A stretch of DNA of 64,000 nucleotides, taken from Buddleja alternifolia (Eukaryota; Streptophyta; Magnoliopsida; Lamiales; Scrophulariaceae). Under the pieces are notes generated by a model. The model ran no database searches. It was not told where the DNA came from and was given only the letters and a program-made list of their open reading frames with translations. The stretch spans positions 23,947,101-24,011,100 of the forward strand of contig CM033396.1 of NCBI GenBank assembly GCA_019426215.1, given 5' to 3'. Positions 44,046 through 55,525 of this stretch are shown piece after piece. Position numbers and translations under genes: made by a program. The first letter of the stretch is position 1. Each line of letters starts with the position of its first letter.

Positions 44046-44869
44046 CGTTGCGCTGTCGAACATCCCCTGGAGCGTAGGCCACGCTAGGCTTTTCTTACAT
44101 TTGGACACGTGGAACTTCATGTCTCCATACTAAAACAAATCTAAGTGACACTGATTATCCATTCTGACTATGTTTCCACTTATCATATATTCAATCTATC
44201 ACTTTTCATAAGAAATTTAGAACTTCCTAATCAGGAAAATAAAACACCTGGTGAAAATCACAGTTCCAATATGCAACATAAATCTTGAGACGTTCAAATA
44301 AAAAATTTATTATTAAATATCATTGGAGAATACCAACTTCTACAAAAAAGTTGCTAGCTTGTTTTTTTCCTTTTAATTTTATTGTTGCAAAAAGGAGTGA
44401 CTGGACCAGTTCTACGACGAATCCACGACATTTATGAACTTCATTACTATGTAACCGTCTTTCTATTCGCGAATGATATTTTACACAATTCTTGTGGAAT
44501 ATATAGGAAAATGTCATGAATATTAGACAAATCACGAAGAAAAGAGAAATTTATCACCTATATTGGAATTGATCTCCAATATGTTTATTGTCATCTAGAA
44601 AATGTTTATAATAATCCTTTCTTTGAGATATTCTCCAATCAACAAAATCTCACGCCTCAGCCCAGATTTTCTACAGATGGCGCCAATATGATGCGGACAA
44701 ATTTTGCATCATAAGTTCCAGTCAAGTCCCTAAACCTGCAAAAGAATAAAGCGTCAGGAGGCGCACCGGGTATATCCAGGTGTTGGCCTTTCGGCACTCA
44801 AAAGTGCAGATAAATACATAAACAAAGATTAAAAAAAATATATCTTCCTCCTTTTCTCCTCCTCCCAAG
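44046..44869. other. Non-coding segment with a gypsy-type PBS remnant
   Basis: No gene. On minus, 44671-44685 reads TGGCGCCATCTGTAG, close to the TGGCGCCGTCTGTGG signal that follows many gypsy 5' LTRs. The sequence on its upstream side (44690-44869) may then be the end of a gypsy LTR, cut by the solo LTR at 44870. Confidence 0.35.
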
Positions 44870-46518
44870 TGTTGGTGTTATGCCTTTAGATGTCATAGAG
44901 GATAGATTGTATAGAGCATATCTATTGTAATTAAACACTCTTTTTATATATAAGGCATTTATGTTGTTTTCTTATTGGCATTTGTAAGATTATAAACAAC
45001 TCAAGTCTGTGATATCAAAGCAGATCTCCTACTTCCTATAGGTTAGGGGGCTGGGCACTAGAAAAGTCAGGTACTTGATATCTAAACTAGTTCGCAAGTC
45101 GTAGAGAGTTTTGATTGGATATCAAAATTGGATAAGACTTGTATAGCATATACTTTGACGTCGAAGTGCCAATCGAACACTATGGGTTAGTGGAAGCTTG
45201 TGTCATAGACACATTAGTGAGATTATTGAGTTGGAACACGAATTGTATTGATTCTGTCATATGGGTTTCACTCTATGATAGTTAATGATAGAATTGATTA
45301 GTTGTGATAGGTACGTGTGAACCTTAGACCGGAGAAATCACGTTGAAGATGTACTTGTGATATCAAGTTCGTCATTAGAGTAGTTAGACCCAAATCACCT
45401 GTCGGTGGGATCGATCTCGAAGTGCAACTTAATAGGCAAGTAACATTATTAACTGATTTGCAAAATGGAATTTATTCTCTCATAAGTGAATGAGCATATA
45501 TCCTATGCTGTCATGAATGAGTGACGTCAAAGGTCTTTGGCGAAAGCAATGGAGTTACTCGTGTTAGATACAAGAGTAAACTTAGTGACCTCAACTCATT
45601 ATAATTTAAGCATATGATCAAGTATTGTGAGTTTGATTGAACTGTGACTCACACTTGACTGAGTTATTAAAATAAAGAGTTTATACTGGTATGGTATTCA
45701 CAGAGGGAAAGGTTTGGAATAATCTTATTCATTCGTTCTCAATAGGGTTATGATGTGGGCCATGTGACTGGCTAGGTGTTACCCACTTCCTTCAGATTTC
45801 TAATTGCCTCTTGAGATGAACCTAAGCTTAAAGGAATTGCAAAGGCAAATGTGATTTAGACTTGAAGGGCTTTTTCGGTATTTGATATCGTTGATTTATT
45901 GGATAAATAAAAAATGAACTAAACAATCATTGGATGAGCTAATTAATTAATTATATTAATAAGTTAATTAATTTCTCCGAGGAATTAATTATTGAATTAA
46001 TATATTATTTATTTATTTAATTATTTATTGGATAAATAATAATATTAAATAATAAAATAAAATTGGAACTAAGTAGGTGGACTAGACCGAAGAGTAGTAC
46101 ATGCCCAAGTAGGCGTCTAATAACGACGCCTACTGCATAGAGTCCATGGGCTTATTATTTCCTTGTGTAATATAATATAAATATTACTTGATGGAAAAAT
46201 AAACCCTAGCCTCTCATTATGATACTTAGGCACCAAGTCAAAATCCACCACCACTCTCTCTCTCTCTAGTCGTCCATCAAGGAAAAAAAGAAGAGGATTT
46301 TTGTTTTGGGTTCCAGCGTGATGATTTAGAGGTAGTAATAGATTTGCTGCTAGGATCAAAAAAATCAAAGCATGCTCAGATTCGCAGAAAGGAGAATTGC
46401 ACTCCAACCACTTCGCTTCAACGGGTGAGTTTTCCTCTTTTATAGTTTGAATATGAAAAATCATAAATAGCCATCGTAGGGATTTAGTTTTGCTACGTTC
46501 TTATTATGTTCCCCAACA
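44870..46518 (+). mobile_element. Solo LTR, Ty1/copia type, opposite orientation
   Basis: It starts TGTTGGTGTTATGCC and ends TGTTCCCCAACA. Flanks CCAAG (44865-44869) and CCTAG (46519-46523) match at 4 of 5. Reverse-complemented it aligns along its length with the solo LTR at 12637-14420 (for example GATGYCATAGAGGATAGA near one end) and more distantly with the 30361 element LTRs. No PBS or PPT is attached. Confidence 0.8.
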
Positions 46519-46696
46519 CCTAGAAGAGTATTTGCATCTCACAATCACAGGGCACCTAATTGCTAGAGATTTGTTGGGTATGGACCATAATTTAGCTCAT
46601 CCAAGTAATTAATTTTATATGTTATTGGCCCATAAAATATTGTGGTCTACATCAATATCAAAATTTGTAATTGAACAATGGTCGATCTACAAAGTC

Positions 46697-46892
46697 AATG
46701 GGGACAATTGTTAACGGTACGTGCAGCGCTTTGGCTCTGCAGAATGGCAAAGGTTTTTCTTTTGTAGCCACTGTATAATGCAGTTGACATGATACTCATG
46801 TCCACATCCCAGTGTCGCAACCGTCCCATCATCTCCTTCACTATTTAGTTGATTTAGTCACACGTTGCATATTTTGTTTCCACTAGTAGTAG
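46697..46892 (-). pseudogene. RING-H2 finger gene, 3' part, cut by the Tat element
   Basis: Host RING-H2 proteins are usually E3 ubiquitin ligases. The minus strand reads TTSGNKICNV, then a stop where the second Cys is expected (TGA for TGT/TGC, about 46863-46865), then GDDGTVATLGCGHEYHVNC and IIQWLQKKNLC, the C...C-G-H-x2-H-x2-C...W...C signature. The final C-x-x-C pair is lost: after NLC comes HSAEPKRC and a TAA at about 46697. The upstream part of the gene lies beyond the Tat element and a MITE at 60943-61024. Confidence 0.8.
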
Positions 46893-47659
46893 TGTTTCGT
46901 TAAAAAGAAACAAGTTAGATTAAGGTGGATCCGAATGTTCGTTCCTAGCCTCTTGATAATCTATAGCTTGAGATTACCTTTCAACCCCCGCGTTCGACTC
47001 GCTACAAGGTGGTTCAAGTCTTTATAACTTTAATGATTTCGAATTTGAAAGTGACGAATGAAAAATCAAGTCAAGATATAAATTACCTATCAAATACTTA
47101 AATCTGAACAAAAGATAATTTATACCTCCATGAAAGTCTTCGATTCTGAAGAGATTACAAGTAAGCGAGTGCCGGTACAAGCTTTGGAAGCCAAATCCAG
47201 CAATTCTTGATAAGCTGATACAAACTAGAACTACTGCTAATTTACGTTATAAACTACTCCTAATTAGAGCTACTCCTAAGAAGAAAAAAATATAAAGTTG
47301 TTGATGATTCTGGTTCTCTTTCTCTTTTTCTTTTTTCGTATTTATCTAAGCTCCGTGATCCCACGTTCTCAACCGCCGGGAACTGCCTCCAACCTCTTTT
47401 TCAAAATTCTCTCGTCTTGGCGGGTTACTTTTCTTGCGAAATTTCCAGCTCTTTGGACCTGCCTTTGAATTGATTCCTTTAAGCTTGACCTGTTATCTTT
47501 TCAAATCTGGGCTCTAATTGGGCCTATTCCATTTTAAACTACTCTATGCAGTGTTATGCTACAAAGGGCTTCATCTTTTATCTTTGGGCCCATTAATTAA
47601 GGTTGGGCTATTTGGGTTCTTTAATTCGCAAAAGCCCAGTTTCATTTTTAGTTTAAACA
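46893..47659 (-). repeat. 3' LTR of the Tat element
   Basis: 767 bp, TGTTTCG...TTTAAACA, similar to 59331-60078 with scattered changes. The right copy also lacks about 15 bp near 59826 (the CCAACCTCTTTTTC region). Confidence 0.88.
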
Positions 47660-47672
47660 AATGCCCCCCTAA
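47660..47672 (-). promoter_or_regulatory. Polypurine tract of the Tat element
   Basis: The minus strand reads TTAGGGGGGCATT directly before the 3' LTR start TGTTTAAAC. Confidence 0.7.
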
Positions 47673-47963
47673 TATACGTGAATGTTTCGAGTTCATGTAT
47701 ATTAATATACACGTCTTCTGGTTAACCATAGTTTCATATTCTAGAGGGTATGGAAGATCGTGTCTTTCATTCAAAAGGTTTCCTGAGACTCTTCGTTTTC
47801 CCCAGGGATTAGCAGGTGTGTCTTTATTAGACATTTAAATCCTTCTATAACACGACCCTTTATAGGAGACTCTTCTTGTTTTTGGCGGGTAAAAAATGCC
47901 TGAAGTTCTTCATCTTCCCTACTAAGTAATAGAAGTGTCTTTTCGTGATTGGACACTTAAACC

Positions 47964-47972
47964 CTATAAATA
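47964..47972 (+). promoter_or_regulatory. TATA box candidate of the antisense PMD gene
   Basis: CTATAAATA lies on plus, about 300 bp inside the element from the 3' LTR and shortly upstream of the PMD coding region. It suggests the antisense gene has its own promoter. The ATG at 47935 is upstream of it and so is unlikely to be the start. Confidence 0.5.
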
Positions 47973-47999
47973 TCCCAATAATTTCCTCTTGGCCGCCAT

Positions 48000-50900
48000 A
48001 CTGTTTATCAATTCCTTTCTCTTTCACTACTTTTCGAGCAATTGTGTATCGGCCATAGTCACTCTTTTACTCTTCGAAATTTTCATCTTCTTCGCCTGTC
48101 TTCGAGTATCTCTCCTTCTCGAGATCCAACATCCTCTTCGCCCGATTTTTTTCAAGGCGAACTCTCATGACCTTTCCCGTCTAGTTGCTCTAGTGAGTAT
48201 ATTGGATTGTGAAGATGCCCAAGATTTGTTCCAAGCCATCAAGCATTTCGAAACCCATTATCGTGATATAAAAATATCCCCTCTCGGTTCTACCCACATC
48301 GTTCCTCCGTGGGTTCTTGATCGGCGGGGTCAATCGATCAATTACGTCGGTCTCGGACCTCGATTTCAGTTCGAGGCATTCGAGTCCTCTGATATTGACA
48401 ACCCTGATTTATTGGGAATATGACCGTCTTTGGAGAATGATGCTTCTCTTTTTCAATGCAAAGTGGGCGATAAATTTAGTTGGACGAATAAGACTAAGCC
48501 GATCAATGGCCGGATTGGAGCTATAGAAGTCTTTCCCTGGTTTGAGAGGCTGAGCCAATTTCACAATAAGTGGGAGGGCAATCGAATTATGGGGCTTGTT
48601 CGACTAGCTTGTTACCCGATCCTCCCCTTCGAGCAGGTAATGACCGACGCCCTTGCTTATTCTTGGCACCCTTCCTATAATTGTTTTGCCCTGCCTCGGG
48701 GTTTTCAGACAATTACTTTGGAGGATGTGGCTCTGATCACTGGTTTGTCCCTAACAGGTATGACTCTCCCTACTGGTGAACCAATACCTAGTGCTCGTGC
48801 TCTCTTACTATCTACTAACACTTGGTTAAAAGGCCACGGAAAAAGCAAGGGTGCTAATATTGCTTATACCACTTTGGTTAAGCATTTCATTAATTGTGAG
48901 GACATGGTTATCTCTTTCGAAGAGGTATTGTTTTTAAACTTTGTTTTTTCCCGACGGTTTATGAATGCCAGTTGTGTTGTAAATAAAACTTTTCTCAACT
49001 TGTCTGCCAACATTGCTGTCTCCATGGGACCCATTGAGTTGGCTCCCCTAGTGTTGGCTCTTTTTTATCGCATGATGTTTAGCCTACATCGTGACCCCTC
49101 GAACGCCCATAAACGGGCTAGTCCCCTTTGGTTATTAACATGTTGGTTCTTTCTATATTATCCCGAGTTATTAAATATTAGGACCGTCCGAACCCTCGAA
49201 GCCTCAATTCGAAATGAGGAAAGACGGCCTTCGAAAAAGGCTTCTGGTTTTCGATTCGAGCCTGTTTCTAATTAGGTTTTCTATGGGGAAGTTAGCATAA
49301 ATCTATTGATCCCCCTCGAGAAGGCCTCGTACCTTGTGGTTTTAGGCACTATTTATAATCCGCTCTATGTCTCTACCTGGTGTCCCCTTTTCGAGACAAG
49401 GCATGACCAGGCACCCACTCATTGATCTCATACTGCTTTACCCAACTGGATGTGAATAGTTGATTCGCTCGATTCCTCCACCGATGACCACTCTTATAGA
49501 AGGTCTATTCTATCATCTTGAGATCTTCTGTATGCTGACAACATCCCCGAAGTTGAGGTTTAATCCGCAGGTAATAATTGTGTTTAGATACTTCATTCTG
49601 CTCATGTCTTATTTCGAGCATAATAAATTCCACTGACTTATTTTTATCTTCGTATTGCAGCTTTTTTCGCGGCAATTTGGCATAACTCAGTGCTTCTCTT
49701 TACCGTTTTTGGGCACCATGAATCGCCCTTGGTCAACCAGGCAATTTCATATTGCGAACCATCAAAGGGCCAAAGTCGAAGCTCTCATTCGGAACCAAGC
49801 TTCCTGTCAGGTTCTCCCTTGCTTTATTCCCATTTTCTGCAGAATCCTCCGAGTCGAGAGATGTTTCGTGGATTTCTGGAATAAATTCTTAAGATGTAGT
49901 TACTCGACACAGATTATTCGCAAGCAAATCACAGACATCACCAGGTTGTGTGCTGGCACGGTGAATATGGCTCAACTCTCGAGCCTTTTATCCAATGTGG
50001 TAATTTCGCATATTTGTGTAACTTTAATCGAGATATTTTTATACTTAAATTTATCTTCTTTTCTTTTCTACAGGATAGTGATTACATCCTTCCATATGAT
50101 TTAACCTTGGGGTGGAGATTCGAGCGGGATAACCCTCGAGTTCGAGAAGCTATAGCACTGTCTCAAGCTCTTCGAGACTCATCCACTACAACTGAGTTAC
50201 CTGATAATCCTACCCCTACTACTTGAAAACGAAGTACAACCACCATTCGGGAGCCTCGGTCATCGATTTCTCGAGAAGAACCCCCTCGAGCACTTGGTGA
50301 AGAAGAGAATGAAGACGACACAACCCAATATGTTTTTCAGCCAAGAACGAGGAAACGCTTTCGTACGCAAAGGTCTCTCGGAGCCTCAAGTAATTGATTG
50401 ATTATTTTTATTTCATTGACTTACTTTTTACTCGAAGATTGCCTTTTACTCGAAACTTGTTCATATTTATATGTTTTTATATAGGCTCCTCGAGTGAGGT
50501 CGCTGCTGTCAAAATTGGAACATTAGCTATTGAAGCTGACATCGGGGGTAATCCTGAGATTATTCCCGAGGAGGTTTCGCTTGAACTCGAGACTCAACAA
50601 GTTTTGATTGAAAGAGACCTTGCCATGGGCAACCTCGAAGGTATCACTTTGTTTTTATAGTCCTTTTTTGATAATCACTTCGAGGTCTCTGTGTATAATA
50701 TAGAAATTGGTACATCTTTGTTGCAGTTGCTCCTTCTGACATTTCACTTTTTTCTCCCACTCAAGGAAGTTTACCTCGAGTAGACATTGGCTCAGAGACT
50801 GCACCCGACCTTTCGAGATTTTCTTTATCAGGTAGGGTTTTGTATCGTTTGTATGCTTATATCTTTAGGAATATTTCTATATTTTATATATACATATTCG

Positions 50901-51840
50901 TGAACAATCCCTTTCAGGGCCCTTTGTTCTTGAAAACTTGGGCATACCTAGCTTGCCATCTTCAGTCCAGTTCTCTTTTGGCACTGCGGCAGGAGTATCC
51001 ACCATCGTTTTGGATTCATCTATCCTCCACAACATTGGCACGAATTTCACCCTTGGATCCCAAGTTCGGCCTGCTTTTGACTCTTATCTTGTTTCCTCCA
51101 CAGTTCTGATAGAAGAGATTGAGGATATCCCTCATTCGACTGGTTTTTCCGGACCAGTTACGGACCCTGGTCCTTCAAGTTCTACTATGGCTCTCGCTGG
51201 TCTGTCTGAAGGTACATACCTGTTTTATTATATGTATGGTACTTCGTTAACTCTGAGAGCTTTGTGTTTAATTTCGGGACTTCACTTTTTAGGAGGTACA
51301 GCACCTGTCGTGTTTTCCCAAGTTGCTCTGAATGAAGCTCTCCACGACATAAGGCATAGGCTCAATGACTTCCGTTTACTAAAGGAGCTTCGTTTTTTCC
51401 TCGATGAAGCAGCTTCGAGGATGGCTGATACGTGGCTGCCAATGTTCCAAATGGTACGTGAAACTTTCAAGAGTAGCCTATCTAGTCTCCATTCTTTCAT
51501 GGATCAAGGCCTCAACCCTTTCATGGAAGAGGTGTCTTCCAGCCATTCTCAATAAATGGGTCAGCTTCATAGCCAGATCACTGTTCTAGAGGATTCTCGA
51601 GCTAACTATTTAGCTCGAATTGCTGCTCTTGATGTCCAGATTGCCGACCTCCAACTTGAGCAGGATCGCTTGGCCCATTCGGTTGATCAAGCAGAAGATA
51701 ACCTGTTGGCTCTGAATGATCAAATTGCAGAGTTAACCTACGAGCTCGAAGAGGTAGTTAAGCTCGCTCTGCTCGAGAGAGACGCCCTCGATTCTGCCTT
51801 AGATATATTAGCTAGCTCTTTGTATTTTATTAAGTCCTAA
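48000..51840 (+). pseudogene. Plant mobile domain (PMD) plus coiled-coil gene, multi-exon, antisense to pol
   Basis: PMD proteins (MAIN/MAIL relatives) occur as host genes and inside gypsy and MULE transposons. Exon 1 (about 48.0-49.57 kb) carries the PMD: LVRLACYPILPFEQVMTDAL, CFALPRGFQTITLEDVALIT, GLSLTGMTLPTGE and ELAPLVLALFYRMM. Six introns with GT-AG ends are readable: 49571-49660, 50000-50073, 50390-50484, 50641-50726, 50832-50917 and 51212-51292. Later exons encode RQFGITQC, an acidic/Arg-rich linker (FQPRTRKRFRTQR) and a C-terminal coiled coil (DLQLEQDRLAHSVDQAED) ending at 51840. In-frame stops at 48421-48423, 49273-49275 and 51553-51555, plus more after 49275, show decay. The initiator ATG was not identified. 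Confidence 0.82.
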
Positions 51841-51871
51841 ACATTTATTGAGTAATGCTAATTTAATATTT

Positions 51872-53077
51872 TCACTTTGATTGTAAGAAGTTTTTGCCCG
51901 TTGCGGGTAATCTTTCGAATATAATGGTTTCGTTTTCTTTCCATATACTTGGTGTATATAACTTTAGGTATTTTGCATTTAATGCTTTGCCATACTTGTC
52001 CCCATTTGTCCATTGGAGTTCGAAAGCATTCCCTGATAATTTATTCGAAACTACAAATGGTCCTTCCCATTTAGGTGACCATTTCCCATAAAAATGGTCT
52101 TTTGACCCTTCAGGTAAAATCATCTTCCACACTAAGTCTCCTATTGCAAAGGACCTTGGCTTTACTTTTTTATTGTAACTTTTTTCAATTCTCTTCTTCT
52201 GAAGTTCGATTTGTTGTAAGTCTTGGACTTGTAATATTTCGTGGTCTAGCTTTTCAATATTCATACTTTCGACATATTCTTCGGCTGTAAGTCGTGCTTG
52301 TTTGAGAATTCGCCTAGACATAATATTAATTTCTAATGGAATTACTGCCTCGTGGCCATACACTAACTGAAAAGGGGATATACCTAGACTATCCTTTTTA
52401 ATTGTCCTTAAGGCCCATAATGTATCGATTAACAATTCGTGCCAATTTCTACGATTCTGGTTTATCATCTTCAAGATGCAACCTTTAATCAACTTATTCG
52501 ATGACTCAGCTTGACCATTTGCTTGGGCGTAATAAGGTTTTGAATTTATCAATTTTATCCCGAATTGTTTGAGAAATTAGATCACCTCGGCACTGTTAAA
52601 TACCCTAGCCTGATCAAATGTTATGGTTTCTGGAATACCAAATCTCGTGTATATATTCTTTGATAAATTTGACCACTTGCTTTGAGTTTATACTTTCGAA
52701 AGCCTTAGCTTCAACCCACCTAGTAAAATAATCAGTGGCCACTAAGATATAACTATGTCTCTTTGTTGAGGCTGGTTTAATTTCCACGATTATGTCCATG
52801 GCCCACCCTCGAAATGGCCAAGGTTTTATGATAGAGTTTAACTGGACAACAGGCTGTCTCAATAGTCGCCCAGCTAATAAAATCCATACCTGTGTATTAA
52901 CCATCTCATTTTCTGCCCTGCTTGATGGGCTCTGCATACCCCTTCGTGGGTTTCCACCATTATGATTAAGGCATCCTCTAAATCAAGACATTTCGATAGA
53001 ACACCTTGAGAATCTTTCCTATACAATTCATATCCATCATACAAATAATGATGAGCCATTAATTTTAATTTGTTCAA
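51872..53077 (-). pseudogene. Tat-element integrase, fragmented
   Basis: Frames at 52874-53077 and 52614-52937 hold the zinc-finger end and the start of the core (RPWP-like PWPFRGWAMDIIVEIKPAS, YILVATDYFTRWVEAKAF). 51872-52552 holds the end of the core with YYAQANGQAESSNKLIKG and the C-terminal region (FAIGDLVWKMILPEG, GKWSPKWEGPFVV). At least two frameshifts or stops separate them. The stop at 51872-51874 lies 31 bp from the end of the opposing PMD gene. Confidence 0.88.
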
Positions 53078-53125
53078 AAATCCTCCTTTAGCTGGATTTT
53101 GGAGATATTCGATGATTTCGCGGCG

Positions 53126-54067
53126 TCAGTCTTGTTTTTCTTTAAAAATATTGATTTTGTAAATCTGGGTCTCCCTTTGTTCTAATGGTAACAAAACTCT
53201 TGGTGTGAGTTGGATAATTGATTCAAACATATCTGGATCAATTTTATATCCTGACTCTAGCTGATCCAAATCATTAGATATTTGATTCTTTTCTCTAGGC
53301 ACGTACGAAATCTCGACTGTTTCAAAATGTTTGAACAGTTCATTTATTCGAGCAAATGAGGTTACTACTACAGGGCTTACACATTTAAATATTCCCTTTA
53401 CTTGATTAACTATCAATTGGGAATCCCCTTTTATTCTGATATTTATTGCCCTCATATCCTGTAATATTTCTAAACCTAAAATAAGAGCTTCATATTCCGC
53501 TTTATTGTTAGTACAATTACCTTCGATTTTTGCATACATCTTGGTGATTAATTTAGAAGGGGATATGATATATATCCCGATCCTTGCACTATCTCGAGTG
53601 CTTGATCGGTCGAAATATAGGATCCAAGGAGCAGTGCTTATAACATTAACTTCGATCTCTCCCAGAGTGTCCACCTCGAGAGATGGATGATTAGCTAAAA
53701 AATCAGCTAATGCTTGACCTTTTACTGCTTTCTGTGGTACATAAATTAAATCAAATTGGAGTAGGCTAAGGCTCCATTTACTCAATCAACCTTTAACCAA
53801 AGGCAGATTGATCATAAACTTAATAACGTCAGTCGGGGATACTACTTCGATGAAGTATGTGGCAAAATAATGCCTCAATTTCACGAAAGCAAAGTATAGG
53901 CTGAGGCACCATTTTTCTATCAAAGTATACCTCTTTTCGGCATTGTTTAACAGTCTACTCAAATAGAAGACAACTTGCTCGTAGCCTCTGTCATTTTCTT
54001 GCACTAATAGGCAGCCTATCGATACCCCCGCTGCTGATATATAAAATCTTAACTTTTTTCCTTTCAA
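53126..54067 (-). pseudogene. Tat-element RNase H region with second (archaeal-type) RNase H
   Basis: 53786-54067 shows the gypsy RNase H (YISAAGVSIGCLLVQEN, YTLIEKWCLSLYFAFVKLRHY). 53126-53785 contains a second RNase H (ILYFDRSSTRDSARIGIYII, NNKAEYEALILGLEIL, GDSQLIVNQVKG). The expected DGS is changed to DRS. Dual RNase H is characteristic of the Tat lineage. A frame break separates the two. Confidence 0.88.
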
Positions 54068-54323
54068 GGGGGAATTAACACTCGAGGCTGGGTTAAATAT
54101 TTCATTGCAGTGTCATAGGCTTCTTTCTGTTTATTCCCCAGACAAATTCATCTTCATCTTTTAATCATAATAAAGGGGAAAAAGCTTCGGTCTTTCTGTC
54201 TAGATTAGCTATGAATCTTCGTAGAAAATTTACCTGTCCTAAGAAATGCTGTAACTCTTTTTTGTTCCCAGGAGGCTTAGCTTCTATGATAGCTTTGGCT
54301 TTGTTTCGGTATACCTCGATACC

Positions 54324-55013
54324 TCAATTATGGCTCAAAAATCCTAAAAAATTTCCACCTTCCACGCCGAAAGCACATTTCAAATGATTCATTTTCAAAT
54401 CAAAATGCCTCATTCGTTGGAACGCTTCTATCAAAGATTGTTTATGCTCTTTATGATTTTGAGCTTTACCTACTATATCATTGATGTGTATCTCCAAGGA
54501 CTTCCCAATCAAATCGTGAAAAATATAATTCATTGTCCTTTGATATGTTACCCCGACATTTTTTAAACCAAAAGGCATGACATTCCACTCGAAGGCTCCT
54601 ATGGAACCTGGACATCTAAAAGTTGTCTTATGTCTATCTGTTTCATAGATTTTTAATTGATAGTATCCAGAATACCCATCCATGAAGGACATCACCTTGT
54701 GCCTAGCAGCCGCATCGATTAGTACGTCTGCCATTGGCATTGGATATTCGTCTTTCGGGGTAGCTTTATTCAAATCTCTAAAGTCGATGCATACTCGTAC
54801 TTTACCGTTCTTCTTAATTACCGGTACTATATTTGCCAGCCATTCAACATATCTAGCTGGTCTAATGAATTTAGCTGCGACTAGCTTCTCGATTTCATCC
54901 TTGATGGCACTCATTAAATTTGGCGATAAACGCCTGGGTGTTTGTATTACTGGTTTGAAACCTGGTTCAATACCTAGTTCGTGTCGAGCTATGTCCATAT
55001 CAATTTCGGGCAT
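54324..55013 (-). pseudogene. Tat-element reverse transcriptase, catalytic site mutated
   Basis: It reads HELGIEPGFKPVIQTPRRLS, VRVCIDFRDLNKATPKDEYP, MSFMDGYSGYYQLKI and MPFGLKNVGVTYQRTM. The catalytic box, normally YVDDIV, reads HINDIV, so the first Asp is lost. The frame ends early at 54324. Confidence 0.92.
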
Positions 55014-55525
55014 CTCATGGTGTGCCTAGGCGAAGCAGTCTTTAAACTGATTTAATATCTCGATTAATTCTTCTTTCTCTTTTTGATTCATTTTCGAAGT
55101 TACGTATGTTATTCGGGGATTTTCGATTGTTCCTAGATTAACTTCTTCTAAATGATCTTAAACACTTTTCCTGATATTTTCGTCTAGTTCTAAAACCACT
55201 TGTTCGATATCCTTATTAAGGTCTTTATTTCGCAAATTTGTCGTATATTCTTCATCTCAAGAGTTTGTATTACCAGTATTCGAATTGGGTTCGTTATGAC
55301 TAAAATAATCAAGACTATAATTACACAGCTTCGATTCAACCTTTTCAATGCTTAGTCTTCGAAAAACATTCAGAACGACATCGTCATTAATTACATTACA
55401 CTTTCCCATGGATAACATAAATAGTTCTAGACAACATAAACTCTCTAAACTTGCCCTAATTCGGTTTTGGCTAATTGAAAGTCTATTTCGGACGTAGACT
55501 CTTCTTCGAGACGTTCTCCTTCTTC

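Noticed and set aside
47518..47838. 106-aa plus-strand frame in the Tat 3' LTR
   Set aside because: It spans the LTR edge; a similar frame in the other LTR (59736-60110) reflects LTR duplication, not a gene.
51282..51500. Minus-strand 72-aa frame
   Set aside because: It is antisense to a coding exon of the PMD gene and has no independent support.
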